A DNA stretch of 64,000 nucleotides from Psychrosphaera saromensis (GCF_002954545.1 NZ_MSCH01000003.1:2829991-2893990), one strand, 5' to 3'. Positions 26,990-37,180 are shown, counted from the stretch's first letter. Numbers and translations are program-made. Notes: generated from the letters alone by a model not told the origin.

Positions 26990-29929
26990 ATGAAATATAT
27001 CTCTTCAAGTTTTTTTGGTCGTTGTTTTGGCCGCTTCATTGGTAATCCAACACTTATAGAAATTAATAGCAATTGCTTAACCTTTGAAATTAAAGGTGAT
27101 TTAACCACTATCCGGTGGGAAGATCTTATTATTCCGCCTATATTTCAGCTAAGTTTTTTTGGCCAAATAATTACCTTTAAAACCGCAGAAAAGAACCATG
27201 TATTTACCATGCAAGCGTATAGCTGTGAGTATATGGAAAAAGCCAACTGTGATAATTTTTGGGCATTAGCCAATATCAAACGTGTTGAAAATATAATAGC
27301 CAGCATAAAAAAACTCACCGAAGAACGATACCTACGACAATCTTATATTGACCAAATTAACGCTTTAGTTAATGCAGAATATACTCGCTGGTTCCCTTGG
27401 ATTAAATCAAGTAAAGCATTAGCCAAGGTGTATCAAAAAGTAAAACAATTATCCTATTACCAAAACTGGGATCAACAAGCGATAAGCGAACAACGCGAAA
27501 GCTATATCAGTCAACAACTACAAGAACATAAAACCTTTTTTGATAATGTCGAAACCAATCCTTTAACACAAAGTCAGCGTAGAGCTTGTGTGATTGATAA
27601 CGATAATAATTTATTACTCGCTGGTGCTGGCACAGGAAAAACCAGTGTTATGGTTGGCCGATCTGGATATTTAGTCAATAGCTTACAGGCTACGCACGAT
27701 GAAATATTACTGTTGGCTTATGGTAATAAAGCCGCAGCAGAAATGGATGAAAGAATTAAAGACAAGTTATCAACCGATAAAATCAAAGCCGCTACATTTC
27801 ATAGCTTAGGTCTTAAAATTATTGCTGAAGTGGAAGGCGGAAAACCAAGTTTGTCGGTCTTTGCCGAAGATGAAAAAACCAAATTCAAATGGATTCAAAG
27901 TTATTTTGAAAAACTGATCAGTGAAAGCGCCCACTACCGAAAATTAATTGTCGAATACTTTAGCAGTTACTTTGAACTTGAAAAAAGCTACTTTGATTTT
28001 AAAAATCTTGGTGAATATCACCAGTACTTTAATGACAACGACATTCGTACTTTTAAAGGCGAAAAAGTAAAAAGTTTTGGTGAGCTTTATATTGCCAATG
28101 AGTTATTTTCTGAAGGTATAGAATACGAGTATGAAGCTAAATATATTCATGATGTTAAAACCATAGAACGTAGACAATACCAACCCGACTTTTTTCTTCC
28201 TGAACTAAACATTTACATAGAATACTATGGCACCGATGAAAACGGTGACACCGCGCCTTATATAAATAAAGACGAGTACCACCAGGGTATTGAATGGAAA
28301 CGAGATATTCATCAGCAATTTGATACCGTATGTATTGAGCTTACTTACGCTCAACATAAGCAAGGTGAATTACTTAATTCATTGCATGACTCGTTAAAGA
28401 CATTACTCGCGGAGCAAGAGATTGAGTCCACACCAGTCTCAACTGAATTTAAACTGGCACAATTAAGTGAAAGTGGCCGAGTTACCGAACTTGCTACTAC
28501 CTTTGGTAAAATGGTTGGGCTTTATAAATCAGCTTGTCTAGATGAAACATTAGAGAGCAAGGTTATTGCTAACTCCGCATCCCCAAAGCAAACAGAAAAA
28601 GCTTTGGTTCTACTCAAACCTATTTTAGAAGCTTACCAACTGCATTTAACATCCCATGCTGAAATTGATTTTGACGACATGATCAACAAAGCATTAAGTT
28701 ATGTTCAAGCAGGAAAGTTTCAATCTCCGTGGCACTATATCATGGTAGATGAATTTCAAGATATATCTGAGCCTAGAGCTCGTTTAGTCAAAGCATTGCG
28801 TGATAACAACCAAGGATGTTCTGTTTTTGCGGTCGGTGATGACTGGCAAGCTATCTACCGATTTAGTGGTGCAGACTTCACCTTAACCACTGAGTTCGCC
28901 AAGTACTTTGGACCAACATCTCAATCGACATTAGACTTAACCTTTCGATTTAATAACCAAATAGGTAAAGTGGCCACCGACTTTATTAGTAAAAATCCAG
29001 CGCAAATTAACAAAACAATCGAGTCGTTAAAACAACTTGATGCGCCTGCGGTTTCATTGTTAATGAGAGACACCATAAAACAAAGTGGCGCAAATAAAGA
29101 CCTGGTAGATGAAATAGAAAACGGCGCACTAAATGATGTATTAGTCGCTATATCATCACAAATAGACAAACCAACAAGCGTCTACCTACTGGCAAGAACC
29201 TGGGCTCTTTTACCTAATAAACTAGAGCTTAATAAAGTAAATCTACAATACCCATTGTTAACCATTGAGTCTCAAACCTTTCATGCATCCAAAGGTAAAG
29301 AAGCCGACTATGTGGTCATTTTAGGAATGAAAAAAGGCAAACATGGCTTCCCTTCTGAAAAAGTGACTCCTGCACTTTTGGATGCCCTGCTAGCAAAACA
29401 AGAGAATTTTGAACACGCTGAAGAAAGACGATTATTTTATGTCGCTTTAACTCGAGCCAAACATCGCGCTTACATGATTGCTGATATGACAAGTGCGAGC
29501 CCATTTGTAACGGAATTAATTAATGAACATCAAATTGAGCTTAACGAATTTACAACAACGGTAAGCCAAACTATCAGCGACGATATCAATTGCCTAGTGT
29601 GTGAAACGGGCGTATTAACCAAACGAACCGGTAACTTTAATACCTTCTACTCTTGCTCTTATTACCCACGTTGTGGTCACCAAGAAAAGCCATGTTCCAA
29701 ATGCGAAAGTCCAATGACACGAAAGCGGCACTTAGGGTTTAAGTCCTGCATAAACGACATCTGTGAAAATGTAATTCCGACCTGTGAAAAATGTAATGCC
29801 GAAATGGTGTTGCGTTCAGGTTCAAATGGCGAATTTTGGGGATGTAAAAATTATAAAGGCAATGAGCCAACAAGCTGTAAAAATAGTATCAATGAAGCCA
29901 ATATTAACTGGCCTGAGTCCGTGGCATAG
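26990..29929 (+). CDS. UvrD-family helicase (helicase IV-like) with nuclease-like insert and C-terminal zinc fingers
   Basis: Superfamily-1 3'-5' helicase, 979 residues, related to E. coli HelD (684). The N-terminal about 190 residues match the HelD leader. Walker A is LLAGAGTGKTSVMVGR (about 207-222), motif II VDEFQDIS (about 584-591), GDDWQAIYRFSGAD and the C-terminal RLFYVALTRAKHR. Inserted in domain 1 (about 360-465) is a segment FGELYIANELFSEGIEYEYE, QPDFFLPELNIYIEYYG, EWKRDIHQQFDTVCIEL resembling a VSR/PD-(D/E)xK nuclease core. After the helicase come three CxxC zinc ribbons (about 865-965) of the topoisomerase-I type. Role in repair or recombination is inferred. A 12-bp repeat starts at its stop codon. 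Confidence 0.85.
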   Translation: MKYISSSFFGRCFGRFIGNPTLIEINSNCLTFEIKGDLTTIRWEDLIIPPIFQLSFFGQIITFKTAEKNHVFTMQAYSCEYMEKANCDNFWALANIKRVENIIASIKKLTEERYLRQSYIDQINALVNAEYTRWFPWIKSSKALAKVYQKVKQLSYYQNWDQQAISEQRESYISQQLQEHKTFFDNVETNPLTQSQRRACVIDNDNNLLLAGAGTGKTSVMVGRSGYLVNSLQATHDEILLLAYGNKAAAEMDERIKDKLSTDKIKAATFHSLGLKIIAEVEGGKPSLSVFAEDEKTKFKWIQSYFEKLISESAHYRKLIVEYFSSYFELEKSYFDFKNLGEYHQYFNDNDIRTFKGEKVKSFGELYIANELFSEGIEYEYEAKYIHDVKTIERRQYQPDFFLPELNIYIEYYGTDENGDTAPYINKDEYHQGIEWKRDIHQQFDTVCIELTYAQHKQGELLNSLHDSLKTLLAEQEIESTPVSTEFKLAQLSESGRVTELATTFGKMVGLYKSACLDETLESKVIANSASPKQTEKALVLLKPILEAYQLHLTSHAEIDFDDMINKALSYVQAGKFQSPWHYIMVDEFQDISEPRARLVKALRDNNQGCSVFAVGDDWQAIYRFSGADFTLTTEFAKYFGPTSQSTLDLTFRFNNQIGKVATDFISKNPAQINKTIESLKQLDAPAVSLLMRDTIKQSGANKDLVDEIENGALNDVLVAISSQIDKPTSVYLLARTWALLPNKLELNKVNLQYPLLTIESQTFHASKGKEADYVVILGMKKGKHGFPSEKVTPALLDALLAKQENFEHAEERRLFYVALTRAKHRAYMIADMTSASPFVTELINEHQIELNEFTTTVSQTISDDINCLVCETGVLTKRTGNFNTFYSCSYYPRCGHQEKPCSKCESPMTRKRHLGFKSCINDICENVIPTCEKCNAEMVLRSGSNGEFWGCKNYKGNEPTSCKNSINEANINWPESVA

Positions 29930-29959
29930 CTCGTCGCAAAGTTCGTCGCATAGCTCGTG
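29924..29959 (+). repeat. 12-bp tandem repeat spanning the helicase stop codon
   Basis: Three 12-bp units (GCATAGCTCGTC, GCAAAGTTCGTC, GCATAGCTCGTG), the first containing the TAG stop at 29927-29929. Confidence 0.85.
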
Positions 29960-30021
29960 GCGAGTATAGTCCGTAACATAGCCTCGCGCTTTACTATGCG
30001 CACTCACTTACATCAAAATAA

Positions 30022-30068
30022 TGCCCCCTAAAGTTGAGCACAAAGGCTCATTCGACTTTAGGGGCGCT
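30022..30068. terminator. Strong hairpin between helicase and DUF2339 genes
   Basis: Long GC-rich inverted repeat, GCCCCCTAAAGT with ACTTTAGGGGCGC as outer arms and TGAGC/GCTCA inside. It separates convergent genes; T runs are poor, so it may be a barrier or Rho-assisted terminator. Confidence 0.6.
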
Positions 30069-30074
30069 AAATAG

Positions 30075-33062
30075 CTAATCCGTTTTTTCTAGTTTTTGAT
30101 ACCAGAACGACGCGCCCAAAATAAATACACCTATTCCCATAAACAAAATAACTTTTTGCCATAACAAGGCATATTCTGCATCAATTAACGCAAGTTTCAC
30201 GATACCTAAAGTGATTAACCCAAAGCTAAATTTCACTGTGGTTAATCGACGATCTTTAAGGAACAAAATAAGCGCTCCGTGCACTGCAAGTACAGGGGCA
30301 ATTAATAAGTCCAATCGATAATGGTTTAAACTTTCTAGCAAAATAAGGTAAGTAACCGCCCCAATAACATGAAGAATTAACTCACTGTTTTTACCTAAAC
30401 GCACATTCATTATCGACAGCTTAAATCTTTGTTCTTTTTTATATAAAGCCGCGGCTATATAAATAACCGCGATTGAAGCATAAAAAGGATTTTTGGTTAT
30501 TAACAACCAAGACGCTAAAAGAGTCACACCGCTAATTAAGTACACCGCGGTTTTAATTTCTTTACCTAACGTCCAAATATTAGAAAGATTAAATAAAGCG
30601 CCCCAATAAAAGGCCGCAAAAATAAGCGCGAATAAAGCGTCATTATGAATACTTGCGAGCCAAACAGGCACAGCCAACCCAATTGCGAGTAATCCGCAAT
30701 TACACACATATTGGTATAAGGCGCTGGCTTTGCGTTTATTTAATTGCAGTGCTAATACATAACAGCTAATAAATAAAACTAAGGAAATTGCACTGGCTAA
30801 AATAGGCAAGGTACTAAGTCCTAACACCAGAGCGACACTGGCTAAACCAATCAAGACTTTAGCTTCTAATACGATAAAATTATGTTTGATTTTTTGTGCA
30901 AAAAACACAGCAATCATAGGTGGCAACCACAATATCATTAACACATATTGGTCAAGATTTCGTAGCGCTGAGCCTAACCAACAAATTGGAATAATTAAAT
31001 AAAAGGCAATTCTGGCACCTTCTGCAATTGGTACCATTTTACTGTCTGGCTGATAACGACGATAATATTCGGCAAGTAACCATAACTGCGTAAGAACTAA
31101 CACCACGGCCGACTGTATTGCTAACGGGAACCCAGAAAAATGATAGTTATTCGTTGCGATGCCAACCTGTAAAATATAAAAAAGAGGCACTAAGACCAAT
31201 AAAGCTGAAAAAATTTCGATGCTGGTTTGCTTGCATGATTTGGCTCGTAACAAGAGTGTAAATTGCAGTAAAATCACCAAAGGCGCAGTCCAAATACCTA
31301 GCCATAAATGCGCACACGTAAGAATTAAAACACTTAACCAAATTGACTCAACTAGCATTAACAGAGGTTTGATTTTTTGTATTGTCGGCTGATTAAACAA
31401 GTCACTGTCATTTATAAAACGTGACCAAATACCTATGATTAATACCAAGCTTAAACATAAGGTCCAGCCATCAATAGAAGTAAGCGCAGGTACAGGAAAA
31501 TAAGGTACTAATATCGCACCAGCATATAACAATGAGAGTCCAGTAAGAGACTGACCTTGGTTAATAACACTTGGTAGAGCCAAATGACGACCAATATAAA
31601 GTAAAAACAAACCTTCTACCGCCCAGGCTATTCCCCAATAAGCCTGACCAATAACACTAATAATTGCAAACACGCCCCATATTGCCGCGACCAATACCAT
31701 AATGTGAGTCAGTGTGTGCCTGATTTTATAAAACACATAACTGGCGCCAATAGACACTAAACAATTGAATGTGAAAATAAGGCTGAGTGAGTCAGAAAAT
31801 AATGACGTAGTTTGGATAAACAGATACAGGTTGGTTCCCACCAATCCGGCCAAAAATAACAGTGATTGTTTATGTGTATCATCACGGTTTATTAAACTGA
31901 GTCCAACATAAGCAAAAAAGATCAGATAGAACGCATCAATAAAAAATGCCGACAAGTTCGAGCTATCTATATTTACTACCCATTCGAGTGAGAGAAAGAC
32001 AAAAATCAAACTTATGTTAGCCAACCATCTTCCAACATAACGGTAACTAATCATTAAGCTGCTAATGGTGACAAATGCCAAAGACAGTAAATAGTAATTG
32101 GGTTGCTCTACGATAATATTAGATAACATTGGCATCAAAGAAATACCAATAATGCCTAAAGCCGCTACCACTTTGGTATCGAGCCACAAGGCAATCGCGT
32201 GGGATGATAGCGCGATAAACAGATATAACACGGCAACAAGCATGTAAGGGATGACGTGATAAACACTACCAGCAAAATAAACGGTACTATAAAGTAGCAG
32301 TAAACCTAATGAGACAATGGCGGTTGAAAACTCATGAAACGATGTTTTCCTTTTAACCACTATGCCTAAAGTCATAACCAACAGCGCAGCGACAAACATC
32401 AATAACGACTTCGCCCCGGCTCCCATCTGATCAATTAATAACTGCATTAAATAACCAAAGCCAGCCAATGTAAGTCCAATACCTAATATGGTTAGAGTAA
32501 AAATACCCAACATGCCGCGGTCTTTGTAAGATTGGTAAATGTTAGCGACTGGTTTAAACCATTCAAACAGAGTCGACACAATTGCACTAAGGAGCGCAGT
32601 AAAGATCATAGTGAAAAAATCTATTTTCACTGGTTTCTCTGCGGCTGAATTTTTACTATTTGAACGAGTTGTCGCATCTAGAGTTGGACGGGATAACCAG
32701 GCGGCTGGAACTTCGCTTGTGCTCGCTGACGACTGTACTTTCGCTGACGGCTCATTTTTTTCAGAGTCTTTTGACGATTCTTGTATAGCAAAGCTTTCTG
32801 TAACAGAGCTTGCCATAACAGTATTAGTTATAAGCGTGCCATCAGGCCCCGTTATAAGCGTCTCATTTGTATGAGCCGCATTCAACGATGCAGAAGCGAT
32901 GAGTGAATTATCGTCCACTAAAGGATCTGAGCTAGGAGCTGAGCTAGTAGATGAATTAGACAACGCACTGATCTTATTTTCAAGGCTGTCAATGCGCTGT
33001 GTAAACTCGGCTTTTAATTGGCCAAGTTCAGATTTAAGCATATCTATGTCAATTTTTGCCAA
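30075..33062 (-). CDS. DUF2339-family large polytopic membrane protein
   Basis: A 995-residue protein. The first about 45 residues form a coiled coil (LKSELGQLKAEFTQRIDSLE), followed by a Ser/Thr-rich linker and then two dozen or more hydrophobic segments from about residue 155 to the end. Length and layout match DUF2339, proposed to be a cell-surface or envelope membrane protein of unknown function. No catalytic motif is visible. It is monocistronic and convergent with the helicase gene. Confidence 0.82.
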   Translation of the reverse strand: MAKIDIDMLKSELGQLKAEFTQRIDSLENKISALSNSSTSSAPSSDPLVDDNSLIASASLNAAHTNETLITGPDGTLITNTVMASSVTESFAIQESSKDSEKNEPSAKVQSSASTSEVPAAWLSRPTLDATTRSNSKNSAAEKPVKIDFFTMIFTALLSAIVSTLFEWFKPVANIYQSYKDRGMLGIFTLTILGIGLTLAGFGYLMQLLIDQMGAGAKSLLMFVAALLVMTLGIVVKRKTSFHEFSTAIVSLGLLLLYSTVYFAGSVYHVIPYMLVAVLYLFIALSSHAIALWLDTKVVAALGIIGISLMPMLSNIIVEQPNYYLLSLAFVTISSLMISYRYVGRWLANISLIFVFLSLEWVVNIDSSNLSAFFIDAFYLIFFAYVGLSLINRDDTHKQSLLFLAGLVGTNLYLFIQTTSLFSDSLSLIFTFNCLVSIGASYVFYKIRHTLTHIMVLVAAIWGVFAIISVIGQAYWGIAWAVEGLFLLYIGRHLALPSVINQGQSLTGLSLLYAGAILVPYFPVPALTSIDGWTLCLSLVLIIGIWSRFINDSDLFNQPTIQKIKPLLMLVESIWLSVLILTCAHLWLGIWTAPLVILLQFTLLLRAKSCKQTSIEIFSALLVLVPLFYILQVGIATNNYHFSGFPLAIQSAVVLVLTQLWLLAEYYRRYQPDSKMVPIAEGARIAFYLIIPICWLGSALRNLDQYVLMILWLPPMIAVFFAQKIKHNFIVLEAKVLIGLASVALVLGLSTLPILASAISLVLFISCYVLALQLNKRKASALYQYVCNCGLLAIGLAVPVWLASIHNDALFALIFAAFYWGALFNLSNIWTLGKEIKTAVYLISGVTLLASWLLITKNPFYASIAVIYIAAALYKKEQRFKLSIMNVRLGKNSELILHVIGAVTYLILLESLNHYRLDLLIAPVLAVHGALILFLKDRRLTTVKFSFGLITLGIVKLALIDAEYALLWQKVILFMGIGVFILGASFWYQKLEKTD

Positions 33063-33445
33063 AAGTTACGTCCTAGTATTCAACAAGTTAAGTGGAGTAT
33101 GCCACAAAATTGTTAACCCTTTCATAAGTATTAAAGCAATTCTATTGAATATATATTTGTTAATTAACTCACTTAATATCAAATTAACAAAGCCATAACA
33201 GAAACACAGAAGATAAATTCAAAGGCAAATAACATCGAATACTGAAACTTAAAATTCTGTGATAAGAAAAATATAACAAAAGCTCAAAAAACAAAACCAA
33301 CGGTCAGTTTAAATAAAAACCAACGGTCACATTTTTTGATAAATGAGTGTTTTAAACGTAAATCAGCTAAAACATTGCCATACAGGACAGAGAAAAACCG
33401 CATTATGATCATTATTAGCTTGGGGATTGGTGCACTTCAATTACT

Positions 33446-33665
33446 TATTGGATCATAAAATCAGAGTAAGTTATTCAAACAAATCTGTTTTATAAGATCT
33501 AACCTTTGTTTTTATAAGATCTAATTTTTGCTTTTATATGATCCTAACGAGGTTTTAATAAGATCCAGAACGCGGTTAAATAAGATCTAAGCCTTACTTG
33601 TATAGAACCCCAACAGCACTTTTATAATACCTAAAACAGATAAATAAGATCCTCGCTTCTTTTTA
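33446..33665. repeat. Degenerate 22-bp periodic AT-rich array
   Basis: A TTATAAGATCYTAA-like core recurs with exact 22-bp spacing: TAAGATC or variants start at 33493, 33515, 33537, 33559, 33581, 33603 (TAGAACC) and 33625 (TAATACC), and again near 33645; a further related unit lies at 33446. Unit tails vary. Twenty-two base pairs is about two helical turns, so the cores would lie on one DNA face. Confidence 0.75.
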
Positions 33666-33712
33666 CAAAAACCAAGCTTGGGATCTTTATGCTCTACTCA
33701 TCAACTATTGAA

Positions 33713-33777
33713 GGGTTGGTTTGGTTTGGTTTGGGTTGGTTTGGTTTGGGTTGGTTTGGGTTGGTTTGGTTTGGTTA
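33713..33777. repeat. GGTTT/GGGTT low-complexity tract
   Basis: About 65 bp made only of G and T on the plus strand, mixing GGTTT and GGGTT units. It could adopt slipped or G-quadruplex-like structures and is likely length-variable. Confidence 0.85.
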
Positions 33778-33803
33778 GTTAATCTATTCATTCGTCTCGA
33801 TTT

Positions 33804-33845
33804 TAATCGCTACATTAGTCGCTATATTAATCGCTACATTAGTCG
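33804..33845 (-). repeat. 12-bp tandem repeat spanning the cupredoxin stop codon
   Basis: Units TAATCGCTACAT, TAGTCGCTATAT, TAATCGCTACAT and a partial TAGTCG; the junction at 33839-33841 is the cupredoxin TAA stop on the minus strand. Confidence 0.85.
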
Positions 33846-34195
33846 ACGATCAAAACGCCTTTGTACATTTGCATCTGACAATGAAATGGATATTCACCAG
33901 CTACCATGGCAGGAAGTTCAATCAACTTACTTTGCTTAAGTGATAGCTCTTCACTGATTTCAAAGTCAGGAAATAACACCATGGCTGCACAAGGGCTTGT
34001 ATCTTCTCTTACAAACTCAATTAACGCAGGAGTCCCTGCTTTAACTTTTATTCTAGCGGGTTGATAAATTCCGTTATTCGCCACGACTTTAATTCGGTTT
34101 TCTTTGGTCGCTTCTGTCTCTGCAGGTTTGTATAACCAGAACCACCAAACGATTAATCCAATAAATAAAAATCCTACAATATTAATGATCATCAT
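33839..34195 (-). CDS. Membrane-anchored cupredoxin-domain protein
   Basis: Small copper-binding protein of the envelope. From the chosen start it has one membrane helix (IINIVGFLFIGLIVWWFW) and a cupredoxin domain with IKVKAGTPALIEFVRED, SPCAAMVLFPDF and the C-terminal FHCQMQMYKGVLIVD; the separated Cys and the HCxM cluster are plausible copper ligands. I place the start at ATG 34195, which follows AGGAG at 7 nt and does not overlap copA; an upstream in-frame ATG at 34246 would lie within the copA coding region and has no such site. It is the third gene of the merR-copA operon and may receive or buffer copper exported by CopA. Confidence 0.82.
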   Translation of the reverse strand: MMIINIVGFLFIGLIVWWFWLYKPAETEATKENRIKVVANNGIYQPARIKVKAGTPALIEFVREDTSPCAAMVLFPDFEISEELSLKQSKLIELPAMVAGEYPFHCQMQMYKGVLIVD

Positions 34196-34205
34196 AACGG
34201 TTCTC

Positions 34206-36455
34206 CTAGTGATCTTTGGCTTTAAATAAGCGTAATCGGTTAGCATTACTCACAACGGTTAATGAGGAAAAGGCCATCGCCGCACCCGCAATAACTGGGT
34301 TGAGTAGAATACCAAAAAATGGATATAACACGCCGGCAGCAAGTGGAACGCCAGCAGCGTTGTAAATGAATGCGCCAAATAGATTCTGTTTAATATTACT
34401 CAAGGTCGCTTTACTTATGGCTATGGCATCTGCAAGTCCATGTAAAGAGCCGCGCATTAAGGTTATATCGGCACTTTCAATTGCTACATCCGTACCTGTG
34501 CCTATGGCAAAACCAACATTCGCTAATGCCAGTGCTGGTGCATCGTTAATACCATCGCCTGTCATACCAACAATTTCACCCTGCGCTTGTAGTTCGGCCA
34601 CTTTTCTAGATTTTTCTTCCGGTAACACCTCAGAATACACTTGGCTAATTCCAACTTTTTTGGCAACTGCATTTGCCGTTACATTATTATCGCCAGTGAT
34701 CATCACCACTTTAATCCCACTCATTTGCAGACGTTTTATCGCCGCTATCGAGTCTGCTTTTATCGGGTCGGCTACCGCCACTATCGCTACTAATTTTTTA
34801 TCAATGGCGAAGTACATAGGTGTTTTTGCCTCAGCAGCAAGAGCTTGGGCTTGTGCCACATAATCATTAACAGCAACTTCATTTGCTAGCATCAACTTCT
34901 GATCACCAAAAAGTAAGTTCTGATCATCAAGGTTTGCTTCTACACCCATGCCAGTAATGGCCTGAAAATCACTTACCTCGCCTAATTCTAATTTCCGTTC
35001 AACGGCTGAATCAACAATAGCTTGAGCTAAGGGATGTTCAGAGCCTTTTTCTAAACTGGCAAGTGTGGTTAAGATTTGATTTTCAGTGTAACTATCATCC
35101 GCAATAATAATATCCGTTAACTTAGGTGCCCCCTCTGTAATGGTGCCGGTTTTATCCAGTATCATAGCGGTGATTTTAGACGCCGTTTGTAATGCTTCAC
35201 CATTACGAATAAGCACGCCCGCTTCAGCCGCTTTACCAATACCAACCATAACGGACATAGGTGTTGCCAATCCCAATGCACATGGGCAAGCAATAATTAA
35301 CACTGTTGTTGCCGATATCACAGCAAATGCCACGGTAGGATCTGGCCCCCAATTAAGCCAAATTAACGCACTGGCAATTGAGATGATCATAATAGTAGGC
35401 ACAAAATACGCGGCTATCACATCCGCTAAACGACCAATAGGCGGTTTGGAATTTTGCGCACGTTTCACCATATTAATAATTTGCGCTAAAGCGGTGTCTT
35501 TACCTATGTGAGTCGCTTTAAATAAAATAGAGCCTGACTTATTTAATGTTCCAGCAACCACCTTATCTCCCGTTACTTTTTCAACGGGCATAGGCTCTCC
35601 AGTTAACATTGACTCATCAATGGTGGAATGCCCTTGCATGACAACGCCATCTACAGGAATTTTTCCACCTGGGCGAACTCGAACAATATCGTCAAGTAAA
35701 ACCTGCTCAATGGCGATATCAATTTCTTTGTTGTCACGTACCACTCGCGCGGTTTTTTCTTGTAAACCAATCAAACGCTTAATCGCTTCGCTAGTTCGGC
35801 CTTTGGCTTTAACTTCCAGTGCTAGGCCCAAGTTAATTAGACCTATGATCATTGCCGTTGCTTCAAAATACACATGACGAGCCATTTCTGGCAAAGCCAT
35901 AGGAAATAGCACAACGATCATGGAATAAAGCCAAGCGGTTCCTGTACCTAAGGCAATTAACGTATCCATATTCGCGTTATGATTAAGTAATGACTTCCAA
36001 GCACCTACATAAAAATGCTTGCCAGAAAAATACATAATGCCGGCACATAACACACCAATACATAACCAAACCGTACGCTCTAGGTTGGTTTCAACTGTCA
36101 TTGGCCCACCTAACATACCGTAAAGCATCATTGGAATACCAAGGCCTAATGCAATCCACCCCTTATTCATTAAACCTGAATAGTACTTTTGATCCGCTAT
36201 TTCTTTTTCATCTAATAATTCGTCATCACTGGCGTCATTAGTACTTTTTGCTTTATAGCCTGCTGCTTCAATCGCCTTAATAAGCACATCAGTAGCGACT
36301 GAACCATCAACCGAAACCGTTTGTAGTGCCAAATTCATTTCAGCGCTGTCGACACCATTAAGGTTTTTTAATGCGGTTTCAATCTTGCCGACACAACTTG
36401 CACAGCTAGCCCCTTCTATCACTAACTCTGTGGTGTCTTGCTTATTTGTTTTCAT
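34206..36455 (-). CDS. copA: Copper-exporting P1B-type ATPase
   Basis: Pumps cytoplasmic Cu(I) out of the cell. One N-terminal heavy-metal domain has [12 protein letters not shown] (about residues 15-26). Membrane segments carry the copper motif [11 protein letters not shown] (CPC). Phosphorylation site DKTGTITEG, nucleotide-domain SEHPLAQAI (HP motif) and [12 protein letters not shown] are intact, as is the TGEPMPVEK actuator motif. About 749 residues, normal for single-HMA CopA. ATG 36455 is preceded by GGAG at 6 nt and is preferred over one 12 bp upstream. It overlaps the merR gene by 14 bp, indicating coupled translation, and is followed by the cupredoxin gene. Confidence 0.96.
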   Translation of the reverse strand: MKTNKQDTTELVIEGASCASCVGKIETALKNLNGVDSAEMNLALQTVSVDGSVATDVLIKAIEAAGYKAKSTNDASDDELLDEKEIADQKYYSGLMNKGWIALGLGIPMMLYGMLGGPMTVETNLERTVWLCIGVLCAGIMYFSGKHFYVGAWKSLLNHNANMDTLIALGTGTAWLYSMIVVLFPMALPEMARHVYFEATAMIIGLINLGLALEVKAKGRTSEAIKRLIGLQEKTARVVRDNKEIDIAIEQVLLDDIVRVRPGGKIPVDGVVMQGHSTIDESMLTGEPMPVEKVTGDKVVAGTLNKSGSILFKATHIGKDTALAQIINMVKRAQNSKPPIGRLADVIAAYFVPTIMIISIASALIWLNWGPDPTVAFAVISATTVLIIACPCALGLATPMSVMVGIGKAAEAGVLIRNGEALQTASKITAMILDKTGTITEGAPKLTDIIIADDSYTENQILTTLASLEKGSEHPLAQAIVDSAVERKLELGEVSDFQAITGMGVEANLDDQNLLFGDQKLMLANEVAVNDYVAQAQALAAEAKTPMYFAIDKKLVAIVAVADPIKADSIAAIKRLQMSGIKVVMITGDNNVTANAVAKKVGISQVYSEVLPEEKSRKVAELQAQGEIVGMTGDGINDAPALALANVGFAIGTGTDVAIESADITLMRGSLHGLADAIAISKATLSNIKQNLFGAFIYNAAGVPLAAGVLYPFFGILLNPVIAGAAMAFSSLTVVSNANRLRLFKAKDH

Positions 36456-36951
36456 GCATTTCTCCATTGTGTTCAGTTTCAGCCAGATTTGCTTTTGTGC
36501 TACTCAATGTTTCTGTTAAAGACTTAGTTGGGGGAATTTGTGACTGCATTGCCGAGAACGTGTCCATTAAATGGCAAATACTTTGGCTGGTTGGGGTCTT
36601 ATCTGGTAAATGATCCCATTCACCAATGGCTTGTTTCATCAAATTCATCAGAGCTTGCGCATCCAGAAATTGTTGCTCAACTTCAACCAGACGTTGTTTA
36701 ATAATATCTCTGACTAATTTACAGCCTGTATGATTGTTGTCAGTTTCGTGGAAAATATTGGTAATGTCTTTGACTGAAAAGCCTAAATGGCGAGCCGTAA
36801 GAATAAATGACAAACGCTGCTGTTGCTGTGCGTTATAAAACATATAACCGTTAAGCTGGCTTTTTTGTGGATGAAGTAGTCCAATTTTAGTGTAATACCT
36901 TACAGTATCAGCCGTTGTGTTTAACGCTTTGGCTAAATTACTCACTTTCAT
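36442..36951 (-). CDS. MerR-family metal-responsive regulator of the copper operon
   Basis: A 169-residue activator/repressor. The N-terminal winged helix-turn-helix has [21 protein letters not shown] and the [10 protein letters not shown] region; a long dimerisation helix follows. Possible metal ligands are Cys77 (HTGCKLVRD) and Cys126 (SICHLMD), a spacing closer to ZntR/PbrR types than to CueR's C-terminal pair; the tail is extended. Being first in an operon with copA and a cupredoxin, it probably senses copper and controls its own promoter, whose MerR-type spacing is visible upstream. Confidence 0.88.
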   Translation of the reverse strand: MKVSNLAKALNTTADTVRYYTKIGLLHPQKSQLNGYMFYNAQQQQRLSFILTARHLGFSVKDITNIFHETDNNHTGCKLVRDIIKQRLVEVEQQFLDAQALMNLMKQAIGEWDHLPDKTPTSQSICHLMDTFSAMQSQIPPTKSLTETLSSTKANLAETEHNGEMHENK

Positions 36952-36993
36952 TTTCGACTCCCATTTTAGGCTGCTTTTTCACGCTAGACCTTA

Positions 36994-37024
36994 AGCATAA
37001 ACCTAAGTGTAACACCTAGGTCAA
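36994..37024 (-). promoter_or_regulatory. MerR-type promoter/operator of the copper operon
   Basis: On the minus strand TTGACC (-35, 37019-37024) and TATGCT (-10, 36994-36999) are separated by 19 bp, the over-long spacer that MerR-family activators untwist. The spacer region contains the imperfect dyad ACCTAAGTG TAA CACCTAGGT (37001-37021), matching one site between the promoter elements. Confidence 0.82.
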
Positions 37025-37180
37025 CACTTGATTTTATCTTTTATTATTTGATATCAATATTTGTTTAAAAATAAGATCCGCGTCGGTATGCATATTATTC
37101 ATGGGGTTGTGTTGTTGCGATAAAAAGCAGAGTTGTTTAATTTTATTTCTTGTCTTAGCAAGGATAAAATCAAAAACGAA

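Larger units (their letters stand above)
33063..33838. other. Non-coding region with periodic and low-complexity repeats
   Basis: 776 bp without a credible gene. 33063-33445 holds the DUF2339 promoter region and featureless AT-rich DNA. 33446-33665 is a 22-bp periodic array, 33713-33777 a GGTTT/GGGTT tract, and 33804-33845 a 12-bp repeat running into the cupredoxin gene end. Short ORFs here (such as a W/G/L/V-repeat peptide from the GGTTT tract) are repeat artefacts. Confidence 0.7.

Noticed and set aside
33446-33665. 22-bp periodic array as a CRISPR array
   Set aside because: The conserved core is only 8-12 bp, units are contiguous without unique spacers, and no cas gene is nearby.
33721-33939. 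Small ORF encoding a W/F/G/L/V-repeat peptide
   Set aside because: It is a translation of the GGTTT tract running antisense into the cupredoxin gene; no ribosome-binding site.
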